Positions 60,001 through 63,723 of a stretch of DNA of 64,000 nt are shown here, piece by piece. How positions within the stretch are numbered: the first letter of the stretch is position 1; every line of letters begins with the position of its first letter. The notes beneath the pieces were generated by a model. The model worked only from the letters and a program-made list of their open reading frames with translations. It made no database searches and was not told the origin of the DNA. Source of the DNA: Marthasterias glacialis (lineage: Eukaryota; Echinodermata; Asteroidea; Forcipulatida; Asteriidae); NCBI GenBank assembly GCA_911728455.2, contig OU452236.1:7992171-8056170 (forward strand), written 5' to 3'. A program made the translations under genes and the position numbers.

Positions 60001-63000
60001 GTGGCCTCTGTTGGAGCCAAACTATTTCAGAAACAAACCCCTTTCTCTTCCCACAAATTAAATTCCACTGTGGTCTTTAACGTTGACTACAAAGGATCCA
60101 AGCCCACACTCTAACAACACCAGAACTTGGGTCCAGTGCACTAGATCGTTCCACCACAACCGGACTGTTTTGCCCAGAATTCCTTTGTAGAAAGACCTGG
60201 AATTGAAATCTTTACATCTGTCGCATTCTCGTTCCCTCTGTAGGTGAAAACCGATCAAGTGAGCAGCTCAACCAGTTTACTGATAGCCTGTCGAAGTTTA
60301 CGAAGTTCAGTTCAATTCGTCCGTTAGCCACATTAAGCTATGCAGATGTCTACAATGGTTCAAGTATAGTCTCAAGGTAAGTCAAGTTGGGATGAAATAC
60401 TGTAGTCAGATAAATCAATTTGAAGACGATGGCTGCTTACAGAAAGATGTGCTTAGCATGCATGATCTTTGCTAAGCAATTTAAGGTTACCAGCCGAGTT
60501 GTGTGTCTGATGTATTAGTTTTTTGACTGGATCCCCACCATTTTTAGCTTAGTACCATTGGCAACACTAGACTAACTGGTACTGAAGCAATGAAATGCAC
60601 CTTTTTTATGTTTGAGATCTGCTGGTGCTGATCACTGAAAGATATGGGTAATACCAGAAACACAAAGTTTGAGGAATATTTTACAAATACTATCTCAAAA
60701 ACCAATTGGTTTCAACTTTTCTTTCCTCACTGAGTAGTCAAGTAATGTCGTAATTCCCATGTTTCCCTTTTGAAATTTCTCTTTGCAGTATTGAATTCGA
60801 CAAGGACAATGATTTTTTTGCAATAGCTGGCGTGACGAAGAAGATCAAGGTATTTGAGTACGGTGCTGTGGTGATGGATGCTGTAGATATTCACTATCCT
60901 GCCCATGAGATGGTTTGCAACTCCAAGATTAGGTCAGTTTTTGTTGTAGAATGTGCCAGTCTTGTGCGTTGTAGGGTTGGGACTTTTAGCTGTTTGACCG
61001 GAAGAAACGGTGAAATCCGTTTCCAAATTTCCTAAACATTTAAACGAAATTAAAAAACACTTTCTAAATGGGAGCTAAGTCAGAGTGAACTATGATTCCA
61101 GCATAGATTCCAGCCATGGGGCTGATTATCAGCCGTGGCTTATCACCAAGGTTTTGCAATTCCTGCTGAATGAATCTCATATTTTCTCAAGAGAGAACAA
61201 TAAATCCCAGTGCTTTTAACTAGAGCCTTTGTTGTCTTTGCTTCGTTTAGTCAGGGTTTCATGGTGACAACGATATTCTCAAAAAACAAACTATTCCAGT
61301 CGTTCGGGGGGGGGGGGGGGGGGAAATCAAGATCGTTACTTTGTCTTGAATTGATTCACCAGCCACGGCCCAGTGGACCAGTTATTTTATCCAGCTGTAG
61401 TCATCTGGTGTCATTTACCAGGAAAATGCTGAAATAATAAAAAGTGTTTTCCGACTAAATTAATTTTGTGGTTGGACAAAGAACAAAATTCTAGAGCGGG
61501 ATTTGAACCTGCGGCCTGTGGGTTAACAGGCTGGTGCTCTACCAACTGAGCGATCTAGCCTTATGTTGGACAAAGATCTTGACAAGATATGGAGACTGCC
61601 ATCAAGGGCTGGATAGCTCAGTTTGTAAAGCACTATTACATAAACCTGGAGGCCACAGGTTCAAATCCCACTCTAGTCAATTTTTCTTTGTTCACCCCAA
61701 AATTGCTTAATTTGACTACTACAAATTAAATAAACAACTATGAATCATTCTTGAGTGAAGTTCTGAAAACTGTAGAGATATTTTCTTTCCGTCTCTCTAC
61801 AGCTGTGTATGTTGGAGTGCGTATCATAAAGGAATACTAGCAAGTAGTGATTATGAAGGAACGGTCACATTATGGGACGCATTCTCAGCTTCTAAAGTCC
61901 GATTATTTCAAGTAAGTCACTCCTTAGCGCTTTGCTAAAGCTTAAAATCAGCACGTTGTTGGTGGTAGAACCCCTTGAAGATGTACTAAACACATGTAAC
62001 ATCTCTTTGTTATCTAAGAAGTTTAATGTCAGGAAATATTTGTTAGTTGTTCGGGAAATGTTTCTTTTACCATAGAGCTTTATAGCTCTGTTACTTCATT
62101 AAAGCAGCAGTTGTTCAATGTTGCCTAGCGGTGATTTATTAAAAAAGAAAAATACAAATTTTCGATCAAAAAAGAAAATGTGAGGTTTTAAATGTAAGAT
62201 CAATAGCTTTTATTTTCTTCTAGTTTTCAAGATAAAAATGTCCTTTAGATGGGGTAGTAGACCTTTAAATTGCCAAACATCAATGACCAGAACAAGCCGC
62301 CACAAAGTTCAACATTCTAATGGCTACCAAAGTCTACCAAAAACTATTAAGCAATATGTAATGGGCAGTTGAAGTCAATGACTGTATGACATGAAAATTA
62401 GTTGGGGTAAAAAAGGCCAACACACTTGAAAAAGTAATATCACAGATTATCGGTTGTAGTTCATACTGTTGAATTCAGTCAAGTTACCTTAAAATCTGGA
62501 TCGACCAAAGACAAAAATTGTTGCTATTTTTTCACCATCACATCGCAAACTTTTGTAACATGGATCATTATGCATATTAGGTTTCCCGTGTTAACCGATC
62601 GCTGTGTATAATAAGTCTATTGTTAACCAAATATCTTGTAATGTATCATTTACTCTCTGAAAGTTGTTTCACAAGTTTTTCACAAATAAAATTTGACAAT
62701 TTCTGACTGATTTGCTTTTCCTGTAGGAGCATGAGAAGAGATGCTGGAGTGTTGATTTTAACAGGGTAGATCCAAAACTCATTGCGTCTGGTTCTGATGA
62801 TGCTAAAGGTAATACCCATGGTTCATACTTTATCCCCCAACACTCTGTAACCCTTTGCGACAGCCTCTTCTTAAATAAACAGCCAGACACAGGCTCAGCT
62901 TTCAAAACGATTTTCGAATCATATTTTTTCCCTTCTTCATATTTGCTCAAAGAGGTAAGGTTCATCGTCAGTGGCGTGGTGTGGTCGAGCGATTAAGAAC

Positions 63001-63367
63001 ACCGGACTCAAGCTCTAGTGTTTCTGATCAGCACAGTGTGGGTTTGAATCCCTGTCGTGACACTTGTGTCCTTAAGCAAGACACTTAACCATTATTGCTG
63101 TGTCCTGTGGATGGGACGTAAAGCTGTAGGTCCTGTGTGTTGTGTAAGGAATATAAAAGAACCCATCGCAAAGAAAAGGGGTTCGCCCCGGTGTGTCTGG
63201 TTTGATTGGCTGCAGATGGCGCTACAGCACCTTGTAAACCGTTACATGGTGCTATGTGAAGGAACAAGTCTCATACTTCAAAACGTAACTCATCATACCT
63301 TGCAGGAAAAAATACTGAGCGCTCTGAGACGCCCATAGGGTGTGATAAAGCGCTATATAAGAACTGC

Positions 63368-63399
<32 letters not shown>

Positions 63400-63723
63400 A
63401 GCTCTAAGCTCTAAGTCTATGCTCTTCATAAAATAATGTAAACAAAAAATCACCTTGCATTTATACCTTGGCTTGTTTTTATTTGCAGTGAAACTTTGGT
63501 CTACAAATCAAGAACGCTCCGTAGCGTGTTTAGAGGCAAAAGCCAACGTCTGCTGCGTCAAATTCAACCCCTCCAAAATGTACTCCTTAGCCTTCGGCTC
63601 GGCCGATCACTGTGTCCACTACTATGACCTGAGATATCCCAAGCAACCCCTTAATGTATTCAAGGGACACAAGAAGGCTGTGTCGTACACCAAGTTTGTC
63701 AACTCAGAGGAGATTGTGTCAGC
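17889..63723 (+). CDS. COP1: COP1 (RFWD2) E3 ubiquitin-protein ligase, 15 exons, 3' end beyond window
   Basis: Fifteen exons join without a frame break into 535 codons plus 2 bases. Exon borders: 17889-18034, 43195-43254, 45111-45208, 46323-46387, 46782-46895, 47624-47692, 48492-48596, 49461-49510, 53620-53698, 56692-56809, 60244-60376, 60789-60932, 61803-61911, 62727-62808, 63489-63723. Domains: basic N-terminus (1-48), C3HC4 RING (49-86), coiled coil (about 124-215), variable linker (216-265), then the WD40 propeller from about 325. In animals COP1 works with DET1, DDB1 and CUL4, and Tribbles adaptors, to ubiquitinate factors such as JUN, ETS and C/EBP proteins in the nucleus. The start is the first ATG after the in-frame stop TAA at 17829-17831, with A at -3 and G at +4. 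The N-terminus is about 87 residues shorter than in the human protein. About 140 C-terminal residues lie outside the window. Confidence 0.97.
18648..18752 (+). repeat. SINE family B, 5' half (interrupted)
   Basis: The tRNA-like head CACGGCCAAGTGGTTTAGTG, then CCGGACTTGAACTCTGGTGT and GTTTGGGTTCGAAATC, matches the head of the full copy at 62970-63402. It stops at TTA (18750-18752) and resumes at 19230. Confidence 0.75.
18753..19229 (+). mobile_element. Element inserted into SINE family B
   Basis: About 477 bp interrupt a SINE at a TTA that is present on both sides (18750-18752 and 19230-19232). The termini are TCCAG and CTGG. The interior (ATATCGGAACAATGGTCGCC, TTTCGGCTCAATGGAGG, TTTCTTTGTGCCAGCG, AAATGATTCCGGCCATTC) recurs at 27590-28170, in part at 61080-61430, and inverted near 52925-53150. 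It has no ORF of note and is a non-autonomous DNA element of unknown class. Confidence 0.7.
19230..19520 (+). repeat. SINE family B, 3' half (interrupted)
   Basis: TTAAGCAAGAAACTTAAAAC, then ATGGGACGTAAAGCTTTATG, TCCTGTGTGTTGTGTAA, AAAAGAACCCACTA and GGGGTTTGCCCGGTGTTTCT continue the family B body at the exact point where the 5' half stopped. Confidence 0.75.
19604..19813. mobile_element. Fold-back element, about 210 bp
   Basis: The left arm ACTAATCCGAGCATTTCGCT, ATGGGGGTTTACACCACC and TATGGCCGC mirrors the right arm GTGGCCATAGCTGCGGTGG, TATAAAACACCATAAACGAG and CTCGGATTAG. The arms are about 50 bp. The target duplication is unclear. Confidence 0.7.
22450..22700 (+). repeat. tRNA-derived SINE (family A), plus strand
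   Basis: AGGTTGGCTTAGTGGTATC, CCTTTCACCTCTGTGGACC, TTGGTTCGAATCCC, then TTGGGTTTTCATTCCCTACC and TTTTCCCTCCCACATCC. This is the same order as 2735-2946 read on the minus strand. Confidence 0.75.
23883..24044 (+). repeat. CAGGCCTG-type dispersed repeat (well preserved)
   Basis: From CCAGGCCCGGAATTCCA through TGCAAAGGGTATTTCCAG, AAAATCTTATAGTCTATGGG, GAGGCACCAGGGCCAGGG and GCTGTGGCCTCAGTG to ATTCCAGGCCTG. It is the clearest full-length copy here (162 bp), with similar palindromic words at both ends. Confidence 0.8.
24780..24935 (+). repeat. Dispersed repeat (GCTTAGC family)
   Basis: GTAGCTAAGCACAACAAAAC, GAATAAGGTTACCACCC, CACATGTACCATCTGTGGTT and GGTATCCTGCTCATTTTTGC. Other members are at 26375-26510, 30960-31135, 55035-55165, 55465-55650 and 60430-60570. 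The ends read like GGGCCCAATTTC and its inverse in the better copies, suggesting a short inverted-repeat element. Confidence 0.7.
26375..26510 (+). repeat. Dispersed repeat (GCTTAGC family)
   Basis: GGGCCCAATTTCATGGAGCT, AGAATAAGGTTACCAGCC, TGTCACATGTACAATTTGTG and ACTGGTATCCTGCTTATTTT, then GCTTAGCAGAAA. Confidence 0.75.
27392..27551. mobile_element. Fold-back (hairpin) element, about 160 bp
   Basis: CATACACAGCTTCGCAAATT and GTTAGCCGTGGAATGAGGTG, then CATGCTGGTCTAGTTAG, are mirrored by CTAACTTGACCAGCATG, CACCTCATTCCAATGGCTAA and TATTTGCAAGGTTGTCTATG. The arms are about 78 bp and almost contiguous, so single-stranded DNA would fold into one long hairpin. Confidence 0.8.
27590..28170 (+). repeat. 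Second copy of the element found inside SINE B
   Basis: AATATCGGAACAAAGGTCGC, TTGGCTCAATGGAGGTGTCA, AGGGTTTCTTTGTGCCAGCG and AAATGATTCCGGCAATTCCG match 18820-19170 in the same order. A stretch near 27690-27840 is not in the other copy. Confidence 0.7.
28681..29195. mobile_element. Mutator-like non-autonomous element, 515 bp, 9-bp target duplication
   Basis: Terminal inverted repeats of about 76 bp: 28681-28756 begins CAATCTCATTCCCAGGGGTA, and 29120-29195 is its inverse, ending TACCCCTGGGAACGAGGTTG. Perfect 9-bp direct repeats GAACAGCAC flank it at 28672-28680 and 29196-29204. Long inverted repeats with 9-bp duplications are the hallmark of Mutator-like (MULE) elements. There is no transposase. 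It sits in COP1 intron 1. Confidence 0.88.
29500..29520 (+). repeat. Poly-C run (21 C)
   Basis: Twenty-one consecutive C bases. Comparable G or C runs occur near 30373, 35482, 40721, 52711 and 61306. Confidence 0.95.
30171..30290 (+). repeat. GAGTC-rich minisatellite
   Basis: The unit GAGTCCTGAGTCATTTGGGT followed by CGAGTCTGAGTAT is repeated about three times with decay at the right end. Confidence 0.85.
30960..31135 (+). repeat. Dispersed repeat (GCTTAGC family), diverged
   Basis: AAACTTGCTGAGCATGAAGG, TACCGGCCAAAATG, TTTTGACTGGTACATGTAC and TTTGTGCTTAGCAAATC, then GAAAATTTGGCCC. It is weaker than the other copies. Confidence 0.5.
31366..31500 (-). repeat. CAGGCCTG-type dispersed repeat, minus strand
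   Basis: AGCCTGGAATTAAACGGAGG, GGCCTTCGTTGCCCTGGTCT, TTGGTGCCCCTTCAAAAG and CTTGCCCTCTCAAAGATGAA, then CAAGGCCTG. It is the inverse of the 31962 copy only about 500 bp away, so the two could pair. Confidence 0.8.
31962..32120 (+). repeat. CAGGCCTG-type dispersed repeat
   Basis: GAGGGCAAGGCCATTTTCAT, CTAAAGTCTATGGGAAAC, GGGCACCAAGGCCAAGACC and CATGGCCTCCGTGGCCTCC, ending CTAGGCCTGG. Confidence 0.8.
32455..32575 (+). repeat. Dispersed repeat, copy 2
   Basis: TTTCGTTTGCGAGAAAACAG, ATGCATTCAGCATTTTTGTA and CATTCTTAGGCAGAGTT, then TCTCATGAGACGA, inverse to positions 1-105. Confidence 0.55.
34561..34955 (+). repeat. Left cluster of GTGACTGACATTAC 14-mers (4 copies)
   Basis: Copies at 34561-34574, 34740-34753, 34927-34940 and 34942-34955, all on the plus strand. 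The first two follow CCACC. These may be subterminal binding sites for a transposase; that role is inferred. Confidence 0.85.
36547..36761 (+). repeat. Right cluster of GTGACTGACATTAC 14-mers (4 copies)
   Basis: Copies at 36547-36560, 36567-36580, 36583-36596 (ending TTTC) and 36748-36761, in the same orientation as the left cluster. A decayed version, TTGACTGACGTAAT, lies just before at about 36530. Confidence 0.85.
38867..38965 (+). repeat. Short tandem duplication, about 62-bp spacing
   Basis: The words CTTGCACGAGAGACGCTCTG and CTTGTACGAGAGAGGCTCTG, each followed by TGTGC(A/G)AAAAATGTT, repeat twice. Confidence 0.7.
39312..39544. mobile_element. Small inverted-repeat element, 233 bp
   Basis: ATTAAGCCCCGCCCCCTACA then CATATTGACCAA at the left is mirrored by TTGGTCAATATGTAAGGGG then TGGGGCTTAAT at the right. 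The arms are about 31 bp and the middle is GC-richer than its surroundings. Confidence 0.75.
39694..39972 (+). mobile_element. hAT-like non-autonomous element, copy 2 (perfect 6-bp duplication)
   Basis: It begins CAGGCATGTGATTT, ends CAACTCTCATCCCAG, and is flanked by ATATAA on both sides (39688-39693 and 39973-39978). The interior shares GAATAGTCCACATTGTGTCC and AGAGTCTGTAAACCTCC with the copy at 48143-48419 and with the inverse of 3071-3333. Confidence 0.85.
40960..41420 (+). repeat. Tandem array, 155-160-bp unit, about 3 copies
   Basis: ATACTGATTTTCAT recurs at 40993, 41153 and 41308. Each is followed by CCAGRCTRTTTTGTCTT, a CCTCG word and a CAATTGAA word; the first two also carry ATGGCAGCACCACAAAG. 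The copies are diverged, so the array is old. Confidence 0.85.
42437..42850. mobile_element. Fold-back MITE, copy 2
   Basis: The left end GGAAACACAGTAAAGGTGGC then CACATTAGCAGTTTTTCCAA is mirrored by TTGGAAGAACTGCTAACGTG and AAGTGGTCCCTTTT. Inner mirrored words are GTTTCAACGTGTGAAAGG and CTTCACATGTTGAAAC. Confidence 0.75.
42874..43002 (-). repeat. tRNA-derived SINE (family C), minus strand
   Basis: On the minus strand: CTCTAGTGGTTAAGACACC, GCTCTAGAATGGCGTGG, TCGTGGGTTCGAATCCCAAC, then CACAGTGCTTATCATAAATC. It directly follows the fold-back MITE and ends about 190 bp before COP1 exon 2. Confidence 0.7.
43195..43254 (+). CDS. COP1: COP1 exon 2 (first half of RING finger)
   Basis: This 60-bp exon has acceptor TTTTGTTGCAG and donor GTAAGA. 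It codes [20 protein letters not shown] (residues 49-68). RING ligands here are Cys49, Cys52, Cys64 and His66. Cys69 is split with the next exon. It enters and leaves in phase 2. Confidence 0.97.
43331..43684. mobile_element. TTAA-bordered MITE of a second family, 354 bp
   Basis: It starts TTAAAGGCAGGGTATACC and ends GTATCCCCTGCCTTTAA, with TTAA at each border (43331-43334 and 43681-43684). The inverted termini are about 17 bp with small changes. There is no transposase. The ends differ from the AGGTAGAATACAGG family, but both use TTAA targets. Confidence 0.8.
44487..44669. repeat. Near-perfect 183-bp palindrome
   Basis: Arms of about 90 bp surround a centre of CTCGGCCAAAGGCCGAG at about 44574-44590. 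The left arm has AATAGTGCACGTCTATGCA and GTGACCAGGAGAGGGTCCT; the right arm has their inverses. I count close to 90% mirror identity. Outer words GGTGTGTTATAAAACAC (about 44471) and TATTATAACACACC (about 44190) suggest a larger inverted-repeat element. Confidence 0.88.
45111..45208 (+). CDS. COP1: COP1 exon 3 (second half of RING finger)
   Basis: This 98-bp exon has acceptor AAAATTTCAG and donor GTGAGT. It completes Cys69 and codes 70-101: [20 protein letters not shown], then [12 protein letters not shown]. Ligands are Cys69, Cys72, Cys83 and Cys86, completing a C-x2-C-x11-C-x-H-x2-C-x2-C-x10-C-x2-C ring identical in spacing to human COP1. Confidence 0.97.
45209..46322 (+). other. COP1 intron 3 (1.1 kb)
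   Basis: It holds a fold-back element (45922-46080). Nothing else stands out. Confidence 0.8.
45922..46080. mobile_element. Fold-back element, 159 bp
   Basis: CCGATGGGAGACTTTTGAGG then ATGGCAGCAGACTTACCAGG is mirrored by CCTGGTATGTCTGCTGCCA and TTTCAAAGTCTCCCATTGG. The arms are about 47 bp with a 65-bp loop. Confidence 0.8.
46323..46387 (+). CDS. COP1: COP1 exon 4
   Basis: This 65-bp exon has acceptor TTTCATTCACAG and donor GTAAGT. It completes Leu102 and codes 103-123 ([20 protein letters not shown] and P), the helix following the RING. The basic EKRLKL stretch corresponds to the region of the second nuclear-localisation signal in human COP1 (inference). Confidence 0.94.
46388..46781 (+). 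other. COP1 intron 4 (394 bp)
   Basis: It includes a SINE family B tail fragment near 46490-46555 (GATAAAGTGCTATGTAAGAG then a TTA-rich run). Nothing else stands out. Confidence 0.7.
46782..46895 (+). CDS. COP1: COP1 exon 5 (start of coiled coil)
   Basis: This 114-bp phase-0 exon codes 124-161. [20 protein letters not shown] matches the conserved LANVNLMLELLVQKKKQLE stretch of vertebrate COP1, the first coiled-coil segment, used for dimerisation and partner binding. Confidence 0.96.
46984..47250 (+). repeat. Repeat shared by COP1 introns 5 and 7, copy 1
   Basis: CAGGGATGAGAAATTTCAGA, TGCTCTTTGACATG, CTGAGGATACTATACC, AGAAGCTCCTTGAACTCTGT and GTCAGCAATGACCCTCACC also occur, in the same order, at 49148-49400. 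CAGGGATGAG resembles the end of the hAT-like family, so it may be a related element. Confidence 0.75.
47347..47496 (+). repeat. CAGGCCTG-type dispersed repeat
   Basis: TGAGAGGGCAAGGCCATTTC, GAAAATCTAATAGTCTATGG, AGGGGCACCAAGGCCAAGAC and CAATTTCAGGCCTTGG. Confidence 0.8.
47624..47692 (+). CDS. COP1: COP1 exon 6 (coiled coil)
   Basis: This 69-bp phase-0 exon has acceptor ATAATGCAG and donor GTATGT. It codes 162-184, including [20 protein letters not shown], aligned with the human AQLQILMEFLKVARRNKRE segment. Confidence 0.95.
47693..48491 (+). other. COP1 intron 6 (799 bp)
   Basis: It contains a hAT-like element (48143-48419) and a short G-run near 47787. Confidence 0.8.
48143..48419 (+). mobile_element. 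hAT-like non-autonomous element, copy 3
   Basis: It begins CAGGCATATGATTT and ends AAATCTTATCCCTG. The flanks are TGAGTC (48137-48142) and TGAGTT (48420-48425), a 6-bp target duplication with one change. The interior is collinear with 39694-39972. Confidence 0.82.
48492..48596 (+). CDS. COP1: COP1 exon 7 (end of coiled coil)
   Basis: This 105-bp phase-0 exon has acceptor TTAAATAG and donor GTAAGT. It codes 185-219: [20 protein letters not shown], then [25 protein letters not shown] matches the human LEEDIKRVEEMS stretch. Confidence 0.95.
48645..48892 (-). repeat. SINE family B, minus strand
   Basis: On the minus strand: TATGGTGGCCGAGCGATC, TGGACTCAAGTTCTGATGT (tRNA-Leu CAA-like arm), TGTTCGGGTCCC, GTCCTTGAGCAAGACACTTA, GGATGGGACGTGAAGCC and AAAAGAGCCCAGTGTATC. 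The 3' tail is missing. Confidence 0.8.
49148..49400 (+). repeat. Repeat shared by COP1 introns 5 and 7, copy 2
   Basis: CAGGGAGGAGAAATTTCAGA, GCTGCTCTTTGATCTACTTC, AGAAGCTCCTTGAAATCTAT and GTCAGCAATGACTCTTACC. See copy 1 at 46984-47250. Confidence 0.75.
49461..49510 (+). CDS. COP1: COP1 exon 8 (linker)
   Basis: This 50-bp exon has acceptor CTCTATGCAG and donor GTAATG. It codes 220-235 ([16 protein letters not shown]) and two bases of Ser236. The linker is poorly conserved, so the call rests on frame continuity and splice sites. Confidence 0.85.
49860..49950. repeat. Small hairpin
   Basis: GGTTATGGCTATGGCTGCTG is mirrored by TTGCAGCCATAGCTATAGCC about 40 bp later. It is probably the end of a small fold-back element; GTAGCCTTAGCCGAAG near 2665 may be a distant relative. 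Confidence 0.5.
50088..50425. mobile_element. Fold-back MITE, copy 3 (right end lost)
   Basis: CAGGAAACGCAGTAAAGAGG, CTCACATTAGCAGTTTATCC, CACCCAAAAATGTTTAAACA, then on the far side AGCATAAGCCTACATGTCC and TTCAGATGTTGAAACACC. The final mirrored segment is missing. Confidence 0.7.
50481..50562 (+). repeat. Interstitial telomere-like tract (CCCTGA/CCCTAA)n
   Basis: About five CCCTGA units pass into CCTTAATCCTAAT and then three to four exact CCCTAA units, ending CCCTAGGG. CCCTAA is the complement of the metazoan telomere repeat TTAGGG. The tract is about 80 bp long. Confidence 0.9.
51119..51484. mobile_element. TTAA-bordered MITE, copy 2 (inverted, intact)
   Basis: It starts TTAAAGGTAAAATATAGGAT and ends CCAATCCTGTGTTCTACCTT then GA (TTAA decayed to TTGA). 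366 bp. It contains the uninterrupted target word GCATGTAAACAAATTG that is split in the copy at 34370. Confidence 0.85.
53620..53698 (+). CDS. COP1: COP1 exon 9 (linker)
   Basis: This 79-bp exon has acceptor TTTATCCGTAG and donor GTAAGT. It completes Ser236 and codes 237-262: [20 protein letters not shown], then FNGSKN. Ile242-Lys243-Leu244-Glu245 fits the psi-K-x-E SUMO site pattern. Frame continuity supports it; sequence conservation is low, as is usual for this linker. Confidence 0.85.
54711..54727 (+). promoter_or_regulatory. CTCF-like word
   Basis: GGCCAGAGGGCGCTGGC resembles the CTCF core (CCASYAGRKGGCGC), with small gaps. One motif in 64 kb is weak evidence. Confidence 0.2.
55035..55165 (+). 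repeat. Dispersed repeat (GCTTAGC family)
   Basis: GAATAAGGTTACCAGCCAAA, GTGACTGGTTTCCTGCTC, TGCTTAGCAGGAAGTTG and GTAGCTCCATGAAATTGGG. Confidence 0.7.
55465..55650 (+). repeat. Dispersed repeat (GCTTAGC family), well preserved
   Basis: AGGGCCCAATTTCGTAGAGC, TGCTTAAGCACAAAAAGTAG, GAATAAGGTTACCAGCTAAA, CATGTACAATCTGTGACTGG and TGCTTAAGTAGCTCTGTA. The two ends are roughly inverse to each other. Confidence 0.75.
56692..56809 (+). CDS. COP1: COP1 exon 10
   Basis: This 118-bp exon has acceptor TTCCCCCCTAG and donor GTGAGT. It codes 263-301, with [20 protein letters not shown] matching the conserved [20 protein letters not shown] of vertebrate COP1. It ends with one base of Ser302. Confidence 0.97.
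57224..57338 (-). repeat. tRNA-derived SINE (family C), minus strand
   Basis: Minus strand: CAGGCGCACTCAGTGGTTCT, AGAATGAAGGGATCACGGG, TTCAAATCCCACACGAG, then GAGAGCACTGAGTAAACAG. Confidence 0.6.
57446..57809. mobile_element. TTAA-bordered MITE, copy 3 (intact, 364 bp)
   Basis: It starts TTAAAGGTAGAATACAGGAT and ends CCAATCCTAAATGTTACCTT then TAA, with perfect TTAA at both borders. It contains the empty-site word ATGTTTACATGCTGAAAAG and GAGCCCAAATTTTCACAGGT. This is the best reference copy of the family. Confidence 0.88.
58990..59553 (+). mobile_element. LINE relic, CR1/L2-type reverse transcriptase C-terminus and 3' end
   Basis: From about 58999 one frame reads with little damage: [20 protein letters not shown], then [33 protein letters not shown] and [17 protein letters not shown] before a stop at 59470. 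The order (LDYCN-like start, RIQxVQN, LHWLPIxxRIxYKL, SFKxxLKTxLF end) is the usual tail of CR1/L2-clade LINE ORF2. Substitutions in key words show it is dead. Its 3' end, ATTACGCGCTATAGAAACGT, resembles the SINE B tail. Confidence 0.8.
60085..60170 (-). repeat. SINE family B head fragment, minus strand
   Basis: Minus strand: GGTTGTGGTGGAACGATCTA, CTGGACCCAAGTTCTGGTGT and GTTAGAGTGTGGGC. The B box is weak. Confidence 0.6.
60244..60376 (+). CDS. COP1: COP1 exon 11 (entry to WD40 propeller)
   Basis: This 133-bp exon has acceptor TTCCCTCTGTAG and donor GTAAGT. It completes Ser302 and codes 303-345. [20 protein letters not shown] matches human [21 protein letters not shown] with one residue fewer. 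The propeller begins here. Confidence 0.97.
60377..60788 (+). other. COP1 intron 11 (412 bp)
   Basis: A diverged GCTTAGC-family repeat covers about 60430-60570 (TGCTTAGCATG, AAGGTTACCAGCC, TTTGACTGGATCCC). Nothing else stands out. Confidence 0.7.
60789..60932 (+). CDS. COP1: COP1 exon 12 (WD40)
   Basis: This 144-bp exon has acceptor CTCTTTGCAG and donor GTCAGT. It completes Ser346 and codes 347-393: [20 protein letters not shown], then [16 protein letters not shown]. It closely matches the first full propeller blade of vertebrate COP1 and continues in frame into exon 13. Confidence 0.97.
61494..61561 (-). repeat. tRNA-like SINE piece (family D), minus strand
   Basis: Minus strand: GGCTAGATCGCTCAGTTGGT, AGAGCACCAGCCTGTTAACC, then GCAGGTTCAAATCCCGC. 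The D arm and T arm are good, and GTT would sit at the anticodon. However, the acceptor stem has two mismatches and the anticodon stem CCAGC has no partner in place, so it reads as a tRNA-derived repeat and not a gene. Confidence 0.65.
61608..61680 (+). repeat. tRNA-like SINE piece (family D), plus strand
   Basis: GGCTGGATAGCTCAGTTTGT, AAAGCACTATTACATAAACC and CACAGGTTCAAATCCCACTC. It is the same family as the preceding feature, in inverted orientation 46 bp away. Confidence 0.65.
61803..61911 (+). CDS. COP1: COP1 exon 13 (WD40)
   Basis: This 109-bp exon has acceptor TCTCTCTACAG and donor GTAAGT. It completes Ser394 and codes 395-430. [20 protein letters not shown] is the COP1 blade motif SDYEGTVxLWD. 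It ends in phase 0. Confidence 0.97.
61912..62726 (+). other. COP1 intron 13 (815 bp)
   Basis: AT-rich sequence. I see no repeat, RNA gene or ORF worth naming. Confidence 0.7.
62727..62808 (+). CDS. COP1: COP1 exon 14 (WD40)
   Basis: This 82-bp exon has acceptor TTTTCCTGTAG and donor GTAATA. It codes 431-457: [20 protein letters not shown], then SGSDDAK, nearly identical to human. It leaves one base of Val458. Confidence 0.97.
62809..63488 (+). other. COP1 intron 14 (680 bp)
   Basis: Most of the intron is a full-length family B SINE (62970-63402) in the same orientation as COP1. Confidence 0.85.
62970..63402 (+). repeat. SINE family B, full-length reference copy with (TTA)n tail
   Basis: tRNA-like head: GTGTGGTCGAGCGATTAAGA, CACCGGACTCAAGCTCTAGT, TGTGGGTTTGAATCCC. 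The CTCAAG loop gives a CAA anticodon and the head has a long variable arm, so it derives from tRNA-Leu(CAA). Body: GTCCTTAAGCAAGACACTTA, GGATGGGACGTAAAGCTGTA, GGGGTTCGCCCCGGTGTGTC. Tail: GATAAAGCGCTATATAAGAA then a (TTA)n run of about 30 bp. About 430 bp in all. Confidence 0.85.
63489..63723 (+). CDS. COP1: COP1 exon 15 (WD40, last exon in window)
   Basis: This 235-bp exon has acceptor TTTATTTGCAG and donor GTAAGT. It completes Val458 and codes 459-535 plus two bases. It carries [20 protein letters not shown], then [20 protein letters not shown] and [20 protein letters not shown]. It contains the conserved HCVHYYDLR and GHKKAVSY blades. The following exons are outside the window. Confidence 0.97.

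Larger units (their letters stand above)
56810..60243 (+). other. COP1 intron 10 (3.4 kb)
   Basis: It contains a family C SINE (57224-57338), an intact TTAA MITE (57446-57809), a LINE 3' end (58990-59553) and a SINE B head fragment (60085-60170). Between 57810 and 58989 nothing is recognised. Confidence 0.8.
60933..61802 (+). other. COP1 intron 12 (870 bp)
   Basis: It contains part of the 18.8-kb element family (61080-61430), an 18-base G run (61306-61323) and an inverted pair of tRNA-like sequences (61494-61561 and 61608-61680). Confidence 0.75.

Noticed and set aside
61494..61561. Functional tRNA-Asn(GTT)
   Set aside because: Acceptor stem mismatches, an anticodon stem without a proper partner and an inverted sister copy nearby indicate a SINE.
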